Shown: positions 43,013-51,690, counted from the stretch's first letter. The stretch: DNA of 64,000 nucleotides from Micromonospora yangpuensis (GCF_900091615.1 NZ_FMIA01000002.1:1426001-1490000), one strand, 5' to 3'. Numbers and translations: made by a program. Notes: generated by a model from the sequence alone, not told the origin.

Positions 43013-43486
43013 GTGCAGGGGCGCGGACGGGCGCTGCTGCGCTTCGCCTACGTCCTCTGCGGAGACGCGCACCTGGCCGAGGACATCGTCCAGGAGGTGC
43101 TGGCCCGGATGCACCGGCGCTGGGACAAGGTCACCGCGATGCACCACCCCGAGGCGTACGTGCGTGCGGCGATCGTGCGGCAGTTCCTGTCCTGGCGTCG
43201 GCGGCGGGCCTCCCGGGAGGCCGTCCTCGCCGAGGTGCCTGAGCCGGTCGGTCCCGACGAGCCCCAGCACCGGGTGCTGGCCCGCGCCCACATGTGGCAG
43301 CTGCTGGCCGGGTTGCCCCGCTCGCAGCGGGCCGTGCTCGTCCTCCGCTTCTACTGCGACCTGCCCGACGACGAGATCGCCACGCTGCTGGGCTGCGGCG
43401 AGTCGACGGTCCGGTCCCAGGCGTCCCGCGCGCTCGCCCGGATGCGCACCATACTCGGCGAGGCGGGGGTGAGCGGCGATGGATGA
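43013..43486 (+). CDS. ECF sigma factor, SigE-like family
   Basis: The frame from GTG 43013 gives 157 residues. Region 2 includes RFAYVLCGDAHLAEDIVQEVLARMHRRWDKV, and region 4 includes LPRSQRAVLVLRFYCDLPDDEIATLLGCGESTVRSQASRALARM. This is the compact SigE/SigM-type ECF architecture with no extra domains. The residues just before the GTG (DFDEFV, in the same open frame) also fit the family, but no ATG, GTG or TTG occurs upstream, so the true start is uncertain. The gene overlaps its membrane partner by eight bases, as expected for a sigma/anti-sigma pair. Confidence 0.82.
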   Translation: MQGRGRALLRFAYVLCGDAHLAEDIVQEVLARMHRRWDKVTAMHHPEAYVRAAIVRQFLSWRRRRASREAVLAEVPEPVGPDEPQHRVLARAHMWQLLAGLPRSQRAVLVLRFYCDLPDDEIATLLGCGESTVRSQASRALARMRTILGEAGVSGDG

Positions 43487-44573
43487 GCTGGACCGCCTGC
43501 TCGCCGAGACGCTGCGCGGGGCCGACGACCGCGCGCCCACCGACGCCGGCCTGCTGGACACGGTGCACCGACGCTCCCGCCGGTACCACCGCCGCCGGAT
43601 CGCCACCCGGCTGACCGCCGCCGCGGCCGTGCTGGCCGTCGGCCTCCCGGCGCTGTCGGTGCTCACCACCGGCCCCGACCCGGTCGGACCGCCGCTGGAC
43701 GTCGTACCACCGGTCACCGCCCCACCGGTCACCCCCACCCCGACCCCGCCGCCGGCCACGACCAGCGCGCGACCGGAGCGCACCACACCCGCGCCGTCGG
43801 CCACCGGCTCGACCCCTGCGCGCGGCACCGTCCCGGCCACCCGCGCGGTCACCCTCACCGACGGCTGGTCCGCCCCGAGGTTCCCGTACACGCTGCCCGC
43901 CGCCGCGCACCGGCGGACCCCGGTGGCCTCGATGTCCGACGGCGACCTGGTCGGCTTCTTCGAGACCACCGACTGGCACGAGGCCGACGTCACGGTCACC
44001 GTCTCGGCCCGCCGACCCACCTTCCCCGCCGGCTCCGCCGCCTCCGAGCAGGAGATCCGGGTACGCGGCCAGGCCGGCACCCTGCGCACCGTCGACGTAC
44101 GCCCCGCCAAGCAGCTCACCCTCTACTGGCGGGAGTCGTCGAACCGGTGGATCCAGCTGGCCACCGACGACACGTACACCCCGGCCGAGGTGGTGGCGCT
44201 CGCCGAGTCGCTGTCGGCCGCGTCGATCGCCGTACTGCCGCCGTTCGAGCTGGCCCGCAGCCCCGCCGGCCTGGTCACCGACACCGTGACCAGGTCCCGG
44301 ATGACCTTCCGCGCCCCGGGCTCGGCACCGGGCACCGACGGGCTGAGCACCGTGCTGCGGGAGCGTCGCCCGCTCACCGGCGTCAACCAGCGGGTGAACG
44401 GCGACGACGCGGTGCTCACCCGCCGGGACGGCCGGGCCACCCTCGCGGTCGACGTCACCAACTGGCAGGCCACCCTGGAGATCACCGTCGGCAACGGCCT
44501 CACCATCAGCGACGCCGACCTGCTGCGCTACGCCACCGGGGTACGCATCCTGGACCGCTCCGACCCGGAGTGA
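43479..44573 (+). CDS. Membrane protein co-encoded with the ECF sigma factor (possible anti-sigma)
   Basis: The 364-residue product has a short cytoplasmic N-terminus (MDELDRLLAETLRGADD, about 1-40), one transmembrane helix (about 44-64), a Thr/Pro-rich linker and a beta-rich extracytoplasmic domain. The domain includes SDGDLVGFFETTDWHEADVT and the Trp-containing RESSNRWIQLATD. The topology is right for an anti-sigma factor that senses the envelope, but the usual zinc-binding HxxxCxxC motif is absent, so it may be a regulator of another type. Translational coupling is the main evidence for a joint role. Confidence 0.62.
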   Translation: MDELDRLLAETLRGADDRAPTDAGLLDTVHRRSRRYHRRRIATRLTAAAAVLAVGLPALSVLTTGPDPVGPPLDVVPPVTAPPVTPTPTPPPATTSARPERTTPAPSATGSTPARGTVPATRAVTLTDGWSAPRFPYTLPAAAHRRTPVASMSDGDLVGFFETTDWHEADVTVTVSARRPTFPAGSAASEQEIRVRGQAGTLRTVDVRPAKQLTLYWRESSNRWIQLATDDTYTPAEVVALAESLSAASIAVLPPFELARSPAGLVTDTVTRSRMTFRAPGSAPGTDGLSTVLRERRPLTGVNQRVNGDDAVLTRRDGRATLAVDVTNWQATLEITVGNGLTISDADLLRYATGVRILDRSDPE

Positions 44574-44595
44574 GCCATGGCCAGGCGACCCGGCC

Positions 44596-47500
44596 CTACG
44601 CGGCGATGGCGCGGGCGGCAGCGTACGTCTCGGCCGGCAACGGGTACGCCAGTTCCCAGAGGATGCGCATCGGCCGGTCCCCGGTGTGCCCCCGGTACGT
44701 CATCGGACCCGCGTACAGGTACGCCGGTGCGCCGAGGTCCCGGTCCGGTACCCGGGACTCCCGGACGAACAGGTGCACACTCGACCCACGCTCAGCATGG
44801 TGGACGTACCGTTGCCCGGTGCTCGACGCCGTCGAGGTAGTGCTCTGCGACTCCCACTGGAACAGCGTCTCGGTGATCGCCCGGTCGGCGTACATCGTGG
44901 TGGGGGAGTAGTGGTGTGCGGCCTTGACCAGGGTGACGAAGAAGAGGTCGGCGCGGACGTCGGGCAGCCACTTCACCCCCTCGCGCAGCGACCCCGGGTT
45001 GGTCATCCCGAACGCCGCGCACGCCTCGTTGCGGCTGTACCGGGCGTGCACCCGCAACAGCCCCGACGGCACGCTCACCCGGTGGATCCGGTCCCGCAGC
45101 ACCTCGGCGACCTGGCGCAACTCGACGCAGCGGGCCGGCTCCGCCCACAAGCGGGCCAGCCGCTCGTCCCGCGAGGTCAACGGCGCGTTCGGCCCCCACA
45201 GGTCGAAGTGCAGCAGGTCCCAGAGCCGGTCGTCGGCCGGTGGGCGCTGCCCGGCGGCGACCCGAGCCAGCAGGTCGAGCCGGTCGACGTCGTCCAGGTG
45301 CAGCATCCGCCCGATCGCCCGTCCGAGCGTGGTGTCGTCCGGCCCGGCCGCCGGCACGGGCAGGCCGGCGGCCCGCCGCAGCCCGGTCCACCCACCCAGC
45401 GCCGCCGACCGGTACACGTCCTCGACCTCCCACCCGGTCTCGGCGAGAAACTCGGCGAGCGTGGCGTCCTTGAGCTGCCGCAGCTCGGCGACCAGGTTCC
45501 GGCGGAAGGTCGGCAGTGCCGTCTTCAGGTTGGCCAGGACCACCTCCTTGGCGACCCGGTCCAGCTGGATGTGGCAGCCGCTGGGCAGCGACGGGAAGTC
45601 CTGCTCGACGGCCTCCCGGACGGCCCGCCGACTCACCCCGGTCAACGCCCGCCAGCGCAGGTCGAACCGGAAGTTGGCGTGCTGGCCGCCGATGAAGTCC
45701 AGCACCGTCAGGCAGGCCTTGTCGTCGCCCAGCCGCAGCCCCCGACCGAGCTGCTGGAGAAAGATCGTCGCGCTCTCGGTGGGCCGCAACATCAGGATGG
45801 TGTCCACCATCGGCAGGTCGACGCCCTCGTTGAACAGGTCGACAGTGAAGAGCACCCGCAGCTTCCCGGACTTGAAATCCCGCAACAACCCCTGCCGGGC
45901 GGCCGGCTCCACCCGCGAGGTCACCGCCGCCGACGGTACGCCGTGGCGGCTGAACCAGTCCGCCATGAACTCGGCGTGCCCGATGCTGACGCAGAAGCCG
46001 AGCGCCCGCATCCGGGTCACGTCCACGGTGTCGCGAACCGAGGTCAGGATGATCCGCGCCCGCGCGTGGTCGGCGGTGTAGAGGCTGTCCAGCTCGGCGC
46101 GGTCGTACCCGTGCCCGCGTTTCCACCGCAGGTGCGACAGGTCGGTGTCGTCGTGCAGCCCGAAATACTGAAACGGGGCGAGCAGCTGCCGCTCCAGGGC
46201 ATCCCACAGGTGCAGCTCCGCCGCCGACCGCCCGCCGAACCACCGCCGCACGTCCCCGCCGTCGGTCCGGTCCGGCGTCGCGGTCAACCCCAGCAGCACG
46301 CGCGGCGTCAGCCGCTCCAGCAATCCGGCGTACGTCGGGGCCTCCGCGTGGTGGAACTCGTCCACGATCACCATGTCGTACGCCCCGGGGTCGATCTGCT
46401 GCCGGTGCAGCGACTGGATCGAGGCGAAGACGTGCCGTGCCTGCTCGGGTCGTTCCCCGCCGACCAGCAGCTCGCCGAAGCTGCCGTCGGCCATCACCTG
46501 CCGAAACGTCGATCGGCTCTGCCGCAGGATCTGCTCCTGGTGCGCCACGAAGAGCAGCGAGTCCACCGTCCCGGCCCGGCGCAGCCGCCGGTAGTCCAAC
46601 GCGGCCACGATCGTCTTGCCGGTACCGGTCGCCATCACCACCAGGTTGCGGTGCCGGCCGTGCACCTGCCGCTCCGCGTCCAGGTCGGCCAGGATCTCCG
46701 CCTGGTACGGGTACGCCCGCACATCCAGGTTGGCGATCTCGGTAGGTGCCTCGTCGGCCCGCTCCCCGCGCAGCGCCACCCGGAGCCGCTCGGCGTCCCG
46801 ACCGGCGTCGTAGGTCTCGAACGCCGGATCGTGCCAGTAGTCCTCGAAGGTGGCGGTGAAGGTGTCGATGACGTGCCGCTGCTCCACGTTGGAGATCCGG
46901 ACGTTCCACTCCAGCCCGTCCAGCAGCGCCGTCCGAGACAGGTTGCTCGATCCGACGTACGCCGTGGTCAGGCCGTTGCCCCGGCGGAACAGCCAGGCCT
47001 TGGCGTGCAGCCGGGTGGTCCTGGTCTCGTACGACACCTTGATCTCGGCCCCGAGGTCAGCCAGCCGGTCCAGGGCCCGCTGGTCGGTCGCGCCAAGGTA
47101 CGTCGTGGTGATGACCCTGATCCGGCCACCCCGCTCCCGCAGCTCGCGCAACGCGGGCTCGACGGTGCGTACGCCGGCCCACTTGATGAACGCGCAGAGC
47201 AGATCGACACTCTCGGCGGAGGCCAGCTCGTGGTTGATCTCGTGCCCGATCCGGGGCTGGTGCCGGCCGTTGACCAGCAGTGCGCCGGTGGAGAGCGGGG
47301 TGGCCGGGCGCGGCGGGAAGCGCGGCCCGGCGGGCGGGACCGGCGGGGCGGCGATCGCGTGCAGCAGGTTCCGGGCGTCGACAATCTCGTCGTGCGCGTC
47401 GTCGTCGGCGGCCGGGTCGAGGGCGACGATGTGCTCGGCGATCCGGTTGGCCACCTCGACCTGCCGCAGCAACCGGTCGTCACCGGCGGGCACAGCGTTT

Positions 47501-47664
47501 ATGGCGCGACGAGCGAGGCCGGCGAGGTGCCGAGCGAGCAGGTCGGGCGCGTCGGCGGGGTCGAGCTGGGCCCGTTGGATGAGGTCGGGGTCGATCCGTT
47601 GGAGCCGGGTGGCGAGCTGCCGGGTGATCAGGTGTTCGTGAATGCCCGGCTCAAGATCCGTCAC
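44596..47664 (-). CDS. PLD-nuclease / SF2 helicase / DUF3427 protein, probable defence effector
   Basis: The 1022-residue product starts at GTG 47664. An N-terminal phospholipase-D-type nuclease has the HxK motif LHAKAWLFRRG (about 219) and YVGSSNLSR. It is followed by an SF2 helicase with Walker A ATGTGKT (about 345), a DEFH box in MVIVDEFHHAEAPT, LLGLTATPDRTDGG, and motif VI QQLGRGLRLG. The C-terminal third, including EVLANLKTALPTFRRNLVAEL, matches DUF3427-like proteins. This architecture occurs in restriction-like and anti-phage loci. An XRE regulator is divergent across a 65-bp promoter region. A PLD nuclease needs no metal; the pair of HxK sites may come from dimerisation. Confidence 0.83.
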   Translation of the reverse strand: MTDLEPGIHEHLITRQLATRLQRIDPDLIQRAQLDPADAPDLLARHLAGLARRAINAVPAGDDRLLRQVEVANRIAEHIVALDPAADDDAHDEIVDARNLLHAIAAPPVPPAGPRFPPRPATPLSTGALLVNGRHQPRIGHEINHELASAESVDLLCAFIKWAGVRTVEPALRELRERGGRIRVITTTYLGATDQRALDRLADLGAEIKVSYETRTTRLHAKAWLFRRGNGLTTAYVGSSNLSRTALLDGLEWNVRISNVEQRHVIDTFTATFEDYWHDPAFETYDAGRDAERLRVALRGERADEAPTEIANLDVRAYPYQAEILADLDAERQVHGRHRNLVVMATGTGKTIVAALDYRRLRRAGTVDSLLFVAHQEQILRQSRSTFRQVMADGSFGELLVGGERPEQARHVFASIQSLHRQQIDPGAYDMVIVDEFHHAEAPTYAGLLERLTPRVLLGLTATPDRTDGGDVRRWFGGRSAAELHLWDALERQLLAPFQYFGLHDDTDLSHLRWKRGHGYDRAELDSLYTADHARARIILTSVRDTVDVTRMRALGFCVSIGHAEFMADWFSRHGVPSAAVTSRVEPAARQGLLRDFKSGKLRVLFTVDLFNEGVDLPMVDTILMLRPTESATIFLQQLGRGLRLGDDKACLTVLDFIGGQHANFRFDLRWRALTGVSRRAVREAVEQDFPSLPSGCHIQLDRVAKEVVLANLKTALPTFRRNLVAELRQLKDATLAEFLAETGWEVEDVYRSAALGGWTGLRRAAGLPVPAAGPDDTTLGRAIGRMLHLDDVDRLDLLARVAAGQRPPADDRLWDLLHFDLWGPNAPLTSRDERLARLWAEPARCVELRQVAEVLRDRIHRVSVPSGLLRVHARYSRNEACAAFGMTNPGSLREGVKWLPDVRADLFFVTLVKAAHHYSPTTMYADRAITETLFQWESQSTTSTASSTGQRYVHHAERGSSVHLFVRESRVPDRDLGAPAYLYAGPMTYRGHTGDRPMRILWELAYPLPAETYAAARAIAA

Positions 47665-47729
47665 CGCAGCAGGTTACCCAGCGAGCACCGTTCCGCGTTG
47701 CCCTCGGCGCGCCGGATAGCATCGCTGCG

Positions 47730-47999
47730 ATGAGCACTGAGTTGCGTGGTCAACGGAGGGCAGCGCCGGCAGTTGTCGGGACGGACGACGCCACCCGGGT
47801 CGCCGTCGAACTCGGTGACGAGGTACGGCAGTTGCGGCTGCGGCGCGGCTGGAGTCAGACCCAGCTCGCCCACGCCGCCGGCATGACCCAGTCCACTGTC
47901 GCCCGGTTCGAGGCCGGCGGCACGGTGCCGACCCTGCCCGTCCTCCTCCGCCTGGCGGGTGCACTGGGCAGAAGACTGGACATCCGCTTCGTACGCTGA
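47730..47999 (+). CDS. XRE-family helix-turn-helix regulator
   Basis: The 89-residue protein is nearly all DNA-binding domain: LGDEVRQLRLRRGWSQTQLAHAAGMTQSTVARFEAGGTVPT is a classic Cro/CI HTH, followed by LPVLLRLAGALGRRL. It is divergent from the PLD-helicase gene, with only 65 bp between the two starts, so it most likely represses its own promoter and that of the effector. Small XRE proteins of this size can also be antitoxins (HigA/RelB-like), but no toxin gene is adjacent. Confidence 0.83.
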   Translation: MSTELRGQRRAAPAVVGTDDATRVAVELGDEVRQLRLRRGWSQTQLAHAAGMTQSTVARFEAGGTVPTLPVLLRLAGALGRRLDIRFVR

Positions 48000-48090
48000 G
48001 TCCGGCGGGCTGGCGAGTGGGCTGGCCGGCGGGCGCTGGCGAGCGGGCGGGCTGGCTGGCTGGGAGTGGGGCGTCAGCGCGTGCGGATCA

Positions 48091-48167
48091 TGATCGACTC
48101 GGTTGAGCCGATATGGCGGTATCAACCGGCCTCGGACCCCGCCATATCAGCCCAACCGAGTCGATCA
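48091..48167. repeat. Intergenic 77-nt hairpin, copy 1
   Basis: Arms of about 29 nt starting TGATCGACTCGGTTGAGCC and ending CCCAACCGAGTCGATCA pair with only two or three mismatches around a 19-nt loop. Confidence 0.85.
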
Positions 48168-48281
48168 ACAAAACTGGACGCCCGCTCAGCGGGGTGGTGG
48201 CGTAGCTCCACTTCGTACGCTGAGGCCGGCGGGCTGGCTGGCCATCGGGCGGGTGAGTGGGGCGTCAGCGTGTGCGGATCA

Positions 48282-48358
48282 TGATCGACTCGGTTGAGCC
48301 GATATGGCGGTATCAACTGGCCGCGGACCCCGCCATATCAGCCCAACCGAGTCGATCA
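48282..48358. repeat. Intergenic 77-nt hairpin, copy 2
   Basis: This has the same length and arms as the first hairpin, 191 bp downstream. The only differences are in the loop (CCGGCCTCGG versus CTGGCCGCGG). The conserved stems in two copies suggest a selected structure, such as a transposable palindrome, a bidirectional terminator or an RNA element. Confidence 0.85.
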
Positions 48359-48588
48359 ACACCAGCTATCGCCCTCGGCGTGGGCGACGTCGGGTCTGAT
48401 GCGCCAGTCCGGTCTTGGGTCGACGTCGCGGGCGACGCCTTCGGCGCATCCGCGTCGAAAAAGCCGCCTGTGTCACTTAACCGACACTTCGAGTTCGCCC
48501 CAATGGCATCGCGATAAAGTTCTCCGGCGAGATGGTGGCGACATTCGCCGCGAATCGGTAAAGTGGCCCCTTCTTGAACGGGTAAAAC

Positions 48589-49065
48589 TTGATTAAGAGC
48601 GAAACCCTCTTGGTGTCACTAGTTTTCTTGGCGGCATTGGCGGTGCTGTTGGCTGTCCTGGTCGTGGTGATGCGCCCGCCCACGCCTGTGGCGGTTCGGC
48701 GATTTTCTCCAGTTTGTTCGAGTGATCATTCTTCCGATCTTGAACGTTCTTTAGATGAAGCTCTGGCCGCTACTCGGTATCAGGCAGGACGCGGGGGGTC
48801 GCCTGGTGTCCATCTGGGTGAAGTACTGCGGTTGAAGCCGGTGAATTTCCGGGAGTCTTTACCTCAAGTTGCTGAAGCGATCAGGGCTGGCAGGGTCGTA
48901 TCACTGGACCTGTCCCTTGTTGGTTCTTATGACGCGATGTGTCTGGTGATCTACTGTCACGGCCTCTGTTCAGGGCTGGGAAGCTGGATATATCGCCTGG
49001 CTGAGGAAGTTATCGTCATCTGTCCCGTGAACGAGGAGCGGAGTGGTCTTGGTCGTCGAGGCTAG
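48589..49065 (+). CDS. Membrane-anchored SepF-like protein
   Basis: From TTG 48589 (GTG 48613 is an alternative) the product has 158 residues. It has an N-terminal transmembrane helix (LVSLVFLAALAVLLAVLVVVM, about 8-28) and a domain at about 80-150 resembling the SepF core: LKPVNFRESLPQVAEAI, then AGRVVSLDLSLVG, then GLGSWIYRLAEEVIVICPVN. SepF binds FtsZ and normally reaches the membrane by an amphipathic helix, not a TM segment. The gene is less GC-rich than the chromosome and uses two TTA codons (RSLDE, ESLPQ), rare here and dependent on bldA-type tRNA. It overlaps the next gene by 23 bases, so both form one unit. Confidence 0.6.
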   Translation: MIKSETLLVSLVFLAALAVLLAVLVVVMRPPTPVAVRRFSPVCSSDHSSDLERSLDEALAATRYQAGRGGSPGVHLGEVLRLKPVNFRESLPQVAEAIRAGRVVSLDLSLVGSYDAMCLVIYCHGLCSGLGSWIYRLAEEVIVICPVNEERSGLGRRG

Positions 49066-49888
49066 CCAGCAGGAGCAGGTGCTCCTGCTTAACCACCGTA
49101 TTCGGCAGACTGAGCATGCGCTCAAAGTTGCACGGCGGCGTCGCCAATGGTCGAATTGGTCGCTGGTGTTTGGCCCGATTCTTCTGCTGGTTATTTACGC
49201 AGTTTTCTGGATCCCTTCGTGGAGTGATGACCTGAAGCGGATTGTCCTCATTCCTGCAGCCCTGCTGGCTGTTTCTTTTGCGGGGGCCGCCTTTTATTTA
49301 AAATCTTATCCGGGCGGGCCGGCCGAAAAGTCTGCTGCTGGCAACGTTCATCGACCATCCGAAGGGGATCTAGAACTCGAAATAGCTCGGCTGCGCGATG
49401 AGCGCAAGCTCGTAGTGGCGAGGGTTGATGGCGACCTGAAGGTGCGTCGAGTAGCGTACAAAGAGGACGCTTACTCTGATATTGACAAGCTGAGACTGGA
49501 AAGCAATCGTTACCGTAGAGTAAATAACACCTTTCAGGGATTTCTCATTATTGGTTCACTGGGGGCGACCGGAATTGCCGGAATCTCCGACCGGATGACC
49601 TGGGATAGGTGGACTATCCTTGGCGTGACCTTCCTTGTTGGTGTCGCAAGTGGCTTTATGGGTTACTTTAAATATAAGGAGCGAAGCTTCTACCTCCAAC
49701 AAACCGCTGATGCCATTGAGGCTGAGTGGGAGGCGGTGGAGGTGGGTGTTGGCAGGTACAAGCGAATTGCTTCAGAGTCGGAGCAATTGGCGGAGTTCGT
49801 TGAGGAAGTTCATCGCCTCAAATCGGAGCAAAAGAAGCGTCAGCAGAATTTGGAGCAACCGCCAGAATCGCGAAATTCGAGCGAATAA
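49043..49888 (+). CDS. SLATT/DUF4231-like membrane effector
   Basis: The 281-residue product has four predicted transmembrane helices. Two are near 40-58 and 70-89, and two near 167-185 and 193-212. A charged helical connector with DKLRLESNRYRRVN follows the first pair, and a C-terminal helix starts QQTADAIEAEWEAVEVGVGRYK, the pattern of the DUF4231/SLATT family. SLATT proteins are two-TM pore-like effectors often paired with nucleotide-signal or stress sensors in conflict systems. The gene contains a TTA codon (FYLKS) and has the same low GC content as its SepF-like partner. The TM count and assignment are from hydropathy by eye. Confidence 0.62.
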   Translation: MVLVVEASQQEQVLLLNHRIRQTEHALKVARRRRQWSNWSLVFGPILLLVIYAVFWIPSWSDDLKRIVLIPAALLAVSFAGAAFYLKSYPGGPAEKSAAGNVHRPSEGDLELEIARLRDERKLVVARVDGDLKVRRVAYKEDAYSDIDKLRLESNRYRRVNNTFQGFLIIGSLGATGIAGISDRMTWDRWTILGVTFLVGVASGFMGYFKYKERSFYLQQTADAIEAEWEAVEVGVGRYKRIASESEQLAEFVEEVHRLKSEQKKRQQNLEQPPESRNSSE

Positions 49889-49933
49889 CGGACCGCCTGC
49901 TCCCGCTGTGGTGACGTAGCTCTAGGCCGTCGA

Positions 49934-51460
49934 TCATCGGTGTACCCCCTGGTCGTACGCCTCGACGAACTCGCGCGTCGCGGCGGTCGAGTGCTCCGGC
50001 CGGGCGAGTCTGGACCGTACCTGCGCCAGGTGACGGCTCACCCGGCCCGAGCTGACCTGGCCGATGTCGGGCAGCAGATCCAGTGCGATGTGCGCCGCTT
50101 CATCGATGTTGCCCTGTTGGCAGGCGGCATCGGCCAGTTGGACCGAGTAGTAGATCCGGTTTCGGCGATGAGCTGGGGAAGGGTTCTCCGCGATGGCTCT
50201 GAACGTGTTGACGGCACGTTCCGGCCGGTTCAGGGTCAGGTGGCACATCCCCTGTATGCCGGTCATCTCCTGTTCGTTGACGAAGCCGAGGAACGGTGAG
50301 TCGTCGTCGTGGGTGCCGCGCTCGAACTCGCGGCGGGCCTTGGTCATCTCCCGGTTCACCCCACTGCCGTCCTGCAACACCGAGTACGCCCGCGCCCGAC
50401 GTAGGTGCAGGAGGGTCGTCAGTCGGGGCGTGGCCCACCCGGAGGAGACCCGGAGTGCGGCTTCGGCACAGTGCAGTGACTCGGCGGGGCGGTCGTCCCG
50501 GAGTAGCCGTGCCAACCCGTCCAGGGCGTACGCCTCGGTCTGGACGTCATCGGCGATGCGCGCTCGGCTGATCGCCTCGTGCAGATAGGGCGTACCCTCC
50601 GATCTGCGGTTGGCGTCGATGGTGAGCCAGGCGGTTTCGATGGCGAGATCGGCCAGGGCGGCGTGGAGAGCTTCACCGACTTCCCGGCTGTAGGTGGCCT
50701 TCGCGGCCCAGTTGGACAGGTGGGCGTGGACCCGGATGGCGACGTCGCAGAGGTCGTTGGCCCCGACGGCGGCGTCTGCCCGGCGGAACTCGTCGACCAG
50801 GGAGCTTGCGTACCGTACCTGCTCAAGGCCGATGGTGCGGGGTGCGTCGGTGGGTGCGGCGAGCAGGTCGAGCGAGCCGGTCGCGGCGATGCCGGCGAGC
50901 GCGGCCAGGGCGTGGAACTGTCGGCGGTCCGTGGTGCCACCTCCTTCATCGGATGCCGCGGTGACGGCATCGGCCGGTGCCGGCGGGGTCGCCGGCCCGG
51001 CTTCCATGACGGGTACGTCGGCAGGCGGGTGTGCGGCGGGCGGATTGTCGGCGGGTAGCGGCTGGTCGGGCAGGCTGAACCAGAGGTAGCGGGGCGGGAT
51101 CCGCAGGAGTTGCGCCCAGTGGATGAGTCGGTCCAGGTGCACGATGGGCGGGCTGTTCTCGATCCGGCTGAGCTGGGCCTGGGTGATGCCGAGCCAGCCG
51201 GCCACGGCGCTCTGCGGCAGGGCGTTGCGGCCGTGGTACGGGTGGTTGCGGAAGGCGCGGATCACCCGGCCGAGGTTGCGTTCGGTGAGGGCCTGGCGCA
51301 GGGGCCCGTGCTGCCAGAAGCTGGCCGGCACCACGGGTGGTCGGCTCAGCCGGTCGCGCTCGGCGGTGTCGCAGGGGGCGCACCGTCCACTGTCGTTGTC
51401 GCGGGCCAGTCGGCCACCGCAGCGGGGACAACTCGGGTGGGCCTTCGGGGACCTCGCCAT
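49934..51460 (-). CDS. Zinc-ribbon / XRE / TPR regulator
   Basis: From ATG 51460 the product has 508 residues; in-frame starts at 51490 and 51544 are less likely. A CxxC...CxxC zinc ribbon (SCPRCGG...CAPCD) is followed by an HTH with PQSAVAGWLGITQAQLSRIEN and a long helical C-terminal region (about 190-500) with a TPR-like pattern. This architecture is frequent in actinomycete regulators of development or accessory gene clusters, where the TPR part senses a peptide or partner. A possible 38-residue Cys-rich peptide is encoded divergently, 113 bp from the regulator start. Confidence 0.78.
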   Translation of the reverse strand: MARSPKAHPSCPRCGGRLARDNDSGRCAPCDTAERDRLSRPPVVPASFWQHGPLRQALTERNLGRVIRAFRNHPYHGRNALPQSAVAGWLGITQAQLSRIENSPPIVHLDRLIHWAQLLRIPPRYLWFSLPDQPLPADNPPAAHPPADVPVMEAGPATPPAPADAVTAASDEGGGTTDRRQFHALAALAGIAATGSLDLLAAPTDAPRTIGLEQVRYASSLVDEFRRADAAVGANDLCDVAIRVHAHLSNWAAKATYSREVGEALHAALADLAIETAWLTIDANRRSEGTPYLHEAISRARIADDVQTEAYALDGLARLLRDDRPAESLHCAEAALRVSSGWATPRLTTLLHLRRARAYSVLQDGSGVNREMTKARREFERGTHDDDSPFLGFVNEQEMTGIQGMCHLTLNRPERAVNTFRAIAENPSPAHRRNRIYYSVQLADAACQQGNIDEAAHIALDLLPDIGQVSSGRVSRHLAQVRSRLARPEHSTAATREFVEAYDQGVHR

Positions 51461-51573
51461 CTGCCGCCGACTCCATTCAGGTCGCCTCATCGAGGGTAAC
51501 CATTCAACCCCGCTTGGTGAGGAATTGGTATGCGTGGCGCGCATATCGGGGTATCCGCCGGAGCGGACTCACG

Positions 51574-51690
51574 GTGATCACTTCGATTCCTACCGTCACT
51601 GTCGCCGACCTGATCGCGGTCATGGCCTGCCCCTGCCCGGCCGGCACGCTGTGTCACATGGCCCGGGGCGGGTGCCGGCCCACGCGGTAG
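51574..51690 (+). CDS. Possible small Cys-rich peptide gene
   Basis: A 38-residue frame starts with GTG 51574 (GGAG about ten bases upstream). The product has a hydrophobic N-terminal half (TSIPTVTVADLIAVMA) and a Cys-rich end (CPCPAGTLCHMARGGCRPTR) with four cysteines. It is divergent from the XRE/TPR regulator, an arrangement used by peptide-sensing pairs. No processing or export gene is adjacent, and I recognise no RiPP family. Confidence 0.4.
   Translation: MITSIPTVTVADLIAVMACPCPAGTLCHMARGGCRPTR

Larger units (their letters stand above)
48000..48588. other. Intergenic region with partial tandem duplication and two hairpins
   Basis: This 589-bp gap has no convincing gene. CTTCGTACGCTGAG, the end of the XRE gene, recurs at 48211-48224. 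Around it are similar GC-rich stretches and two 77-nt hairpins listed separately. The spacing of the duplicated parts differs (224 bp and 191 bp), so the duplication has acquired indels. After about 48440 the base composition falls towards that of the next two genes. Confidence 0.6.

Noticed and set aside
44686..47733. A plus-strand open frame of 1015 codons
   Set aside because: It mirrors the PLD-helicase gene on the other strand; the product is Arg/Gly/Pro/Val-rich without domains.
49043..49888. An unusual or selenocysteine-type code in the low-GC genes
   Set aside because: All codons read normally; only rare TTA codons are present, which fits foreign origin or bldA-type control.
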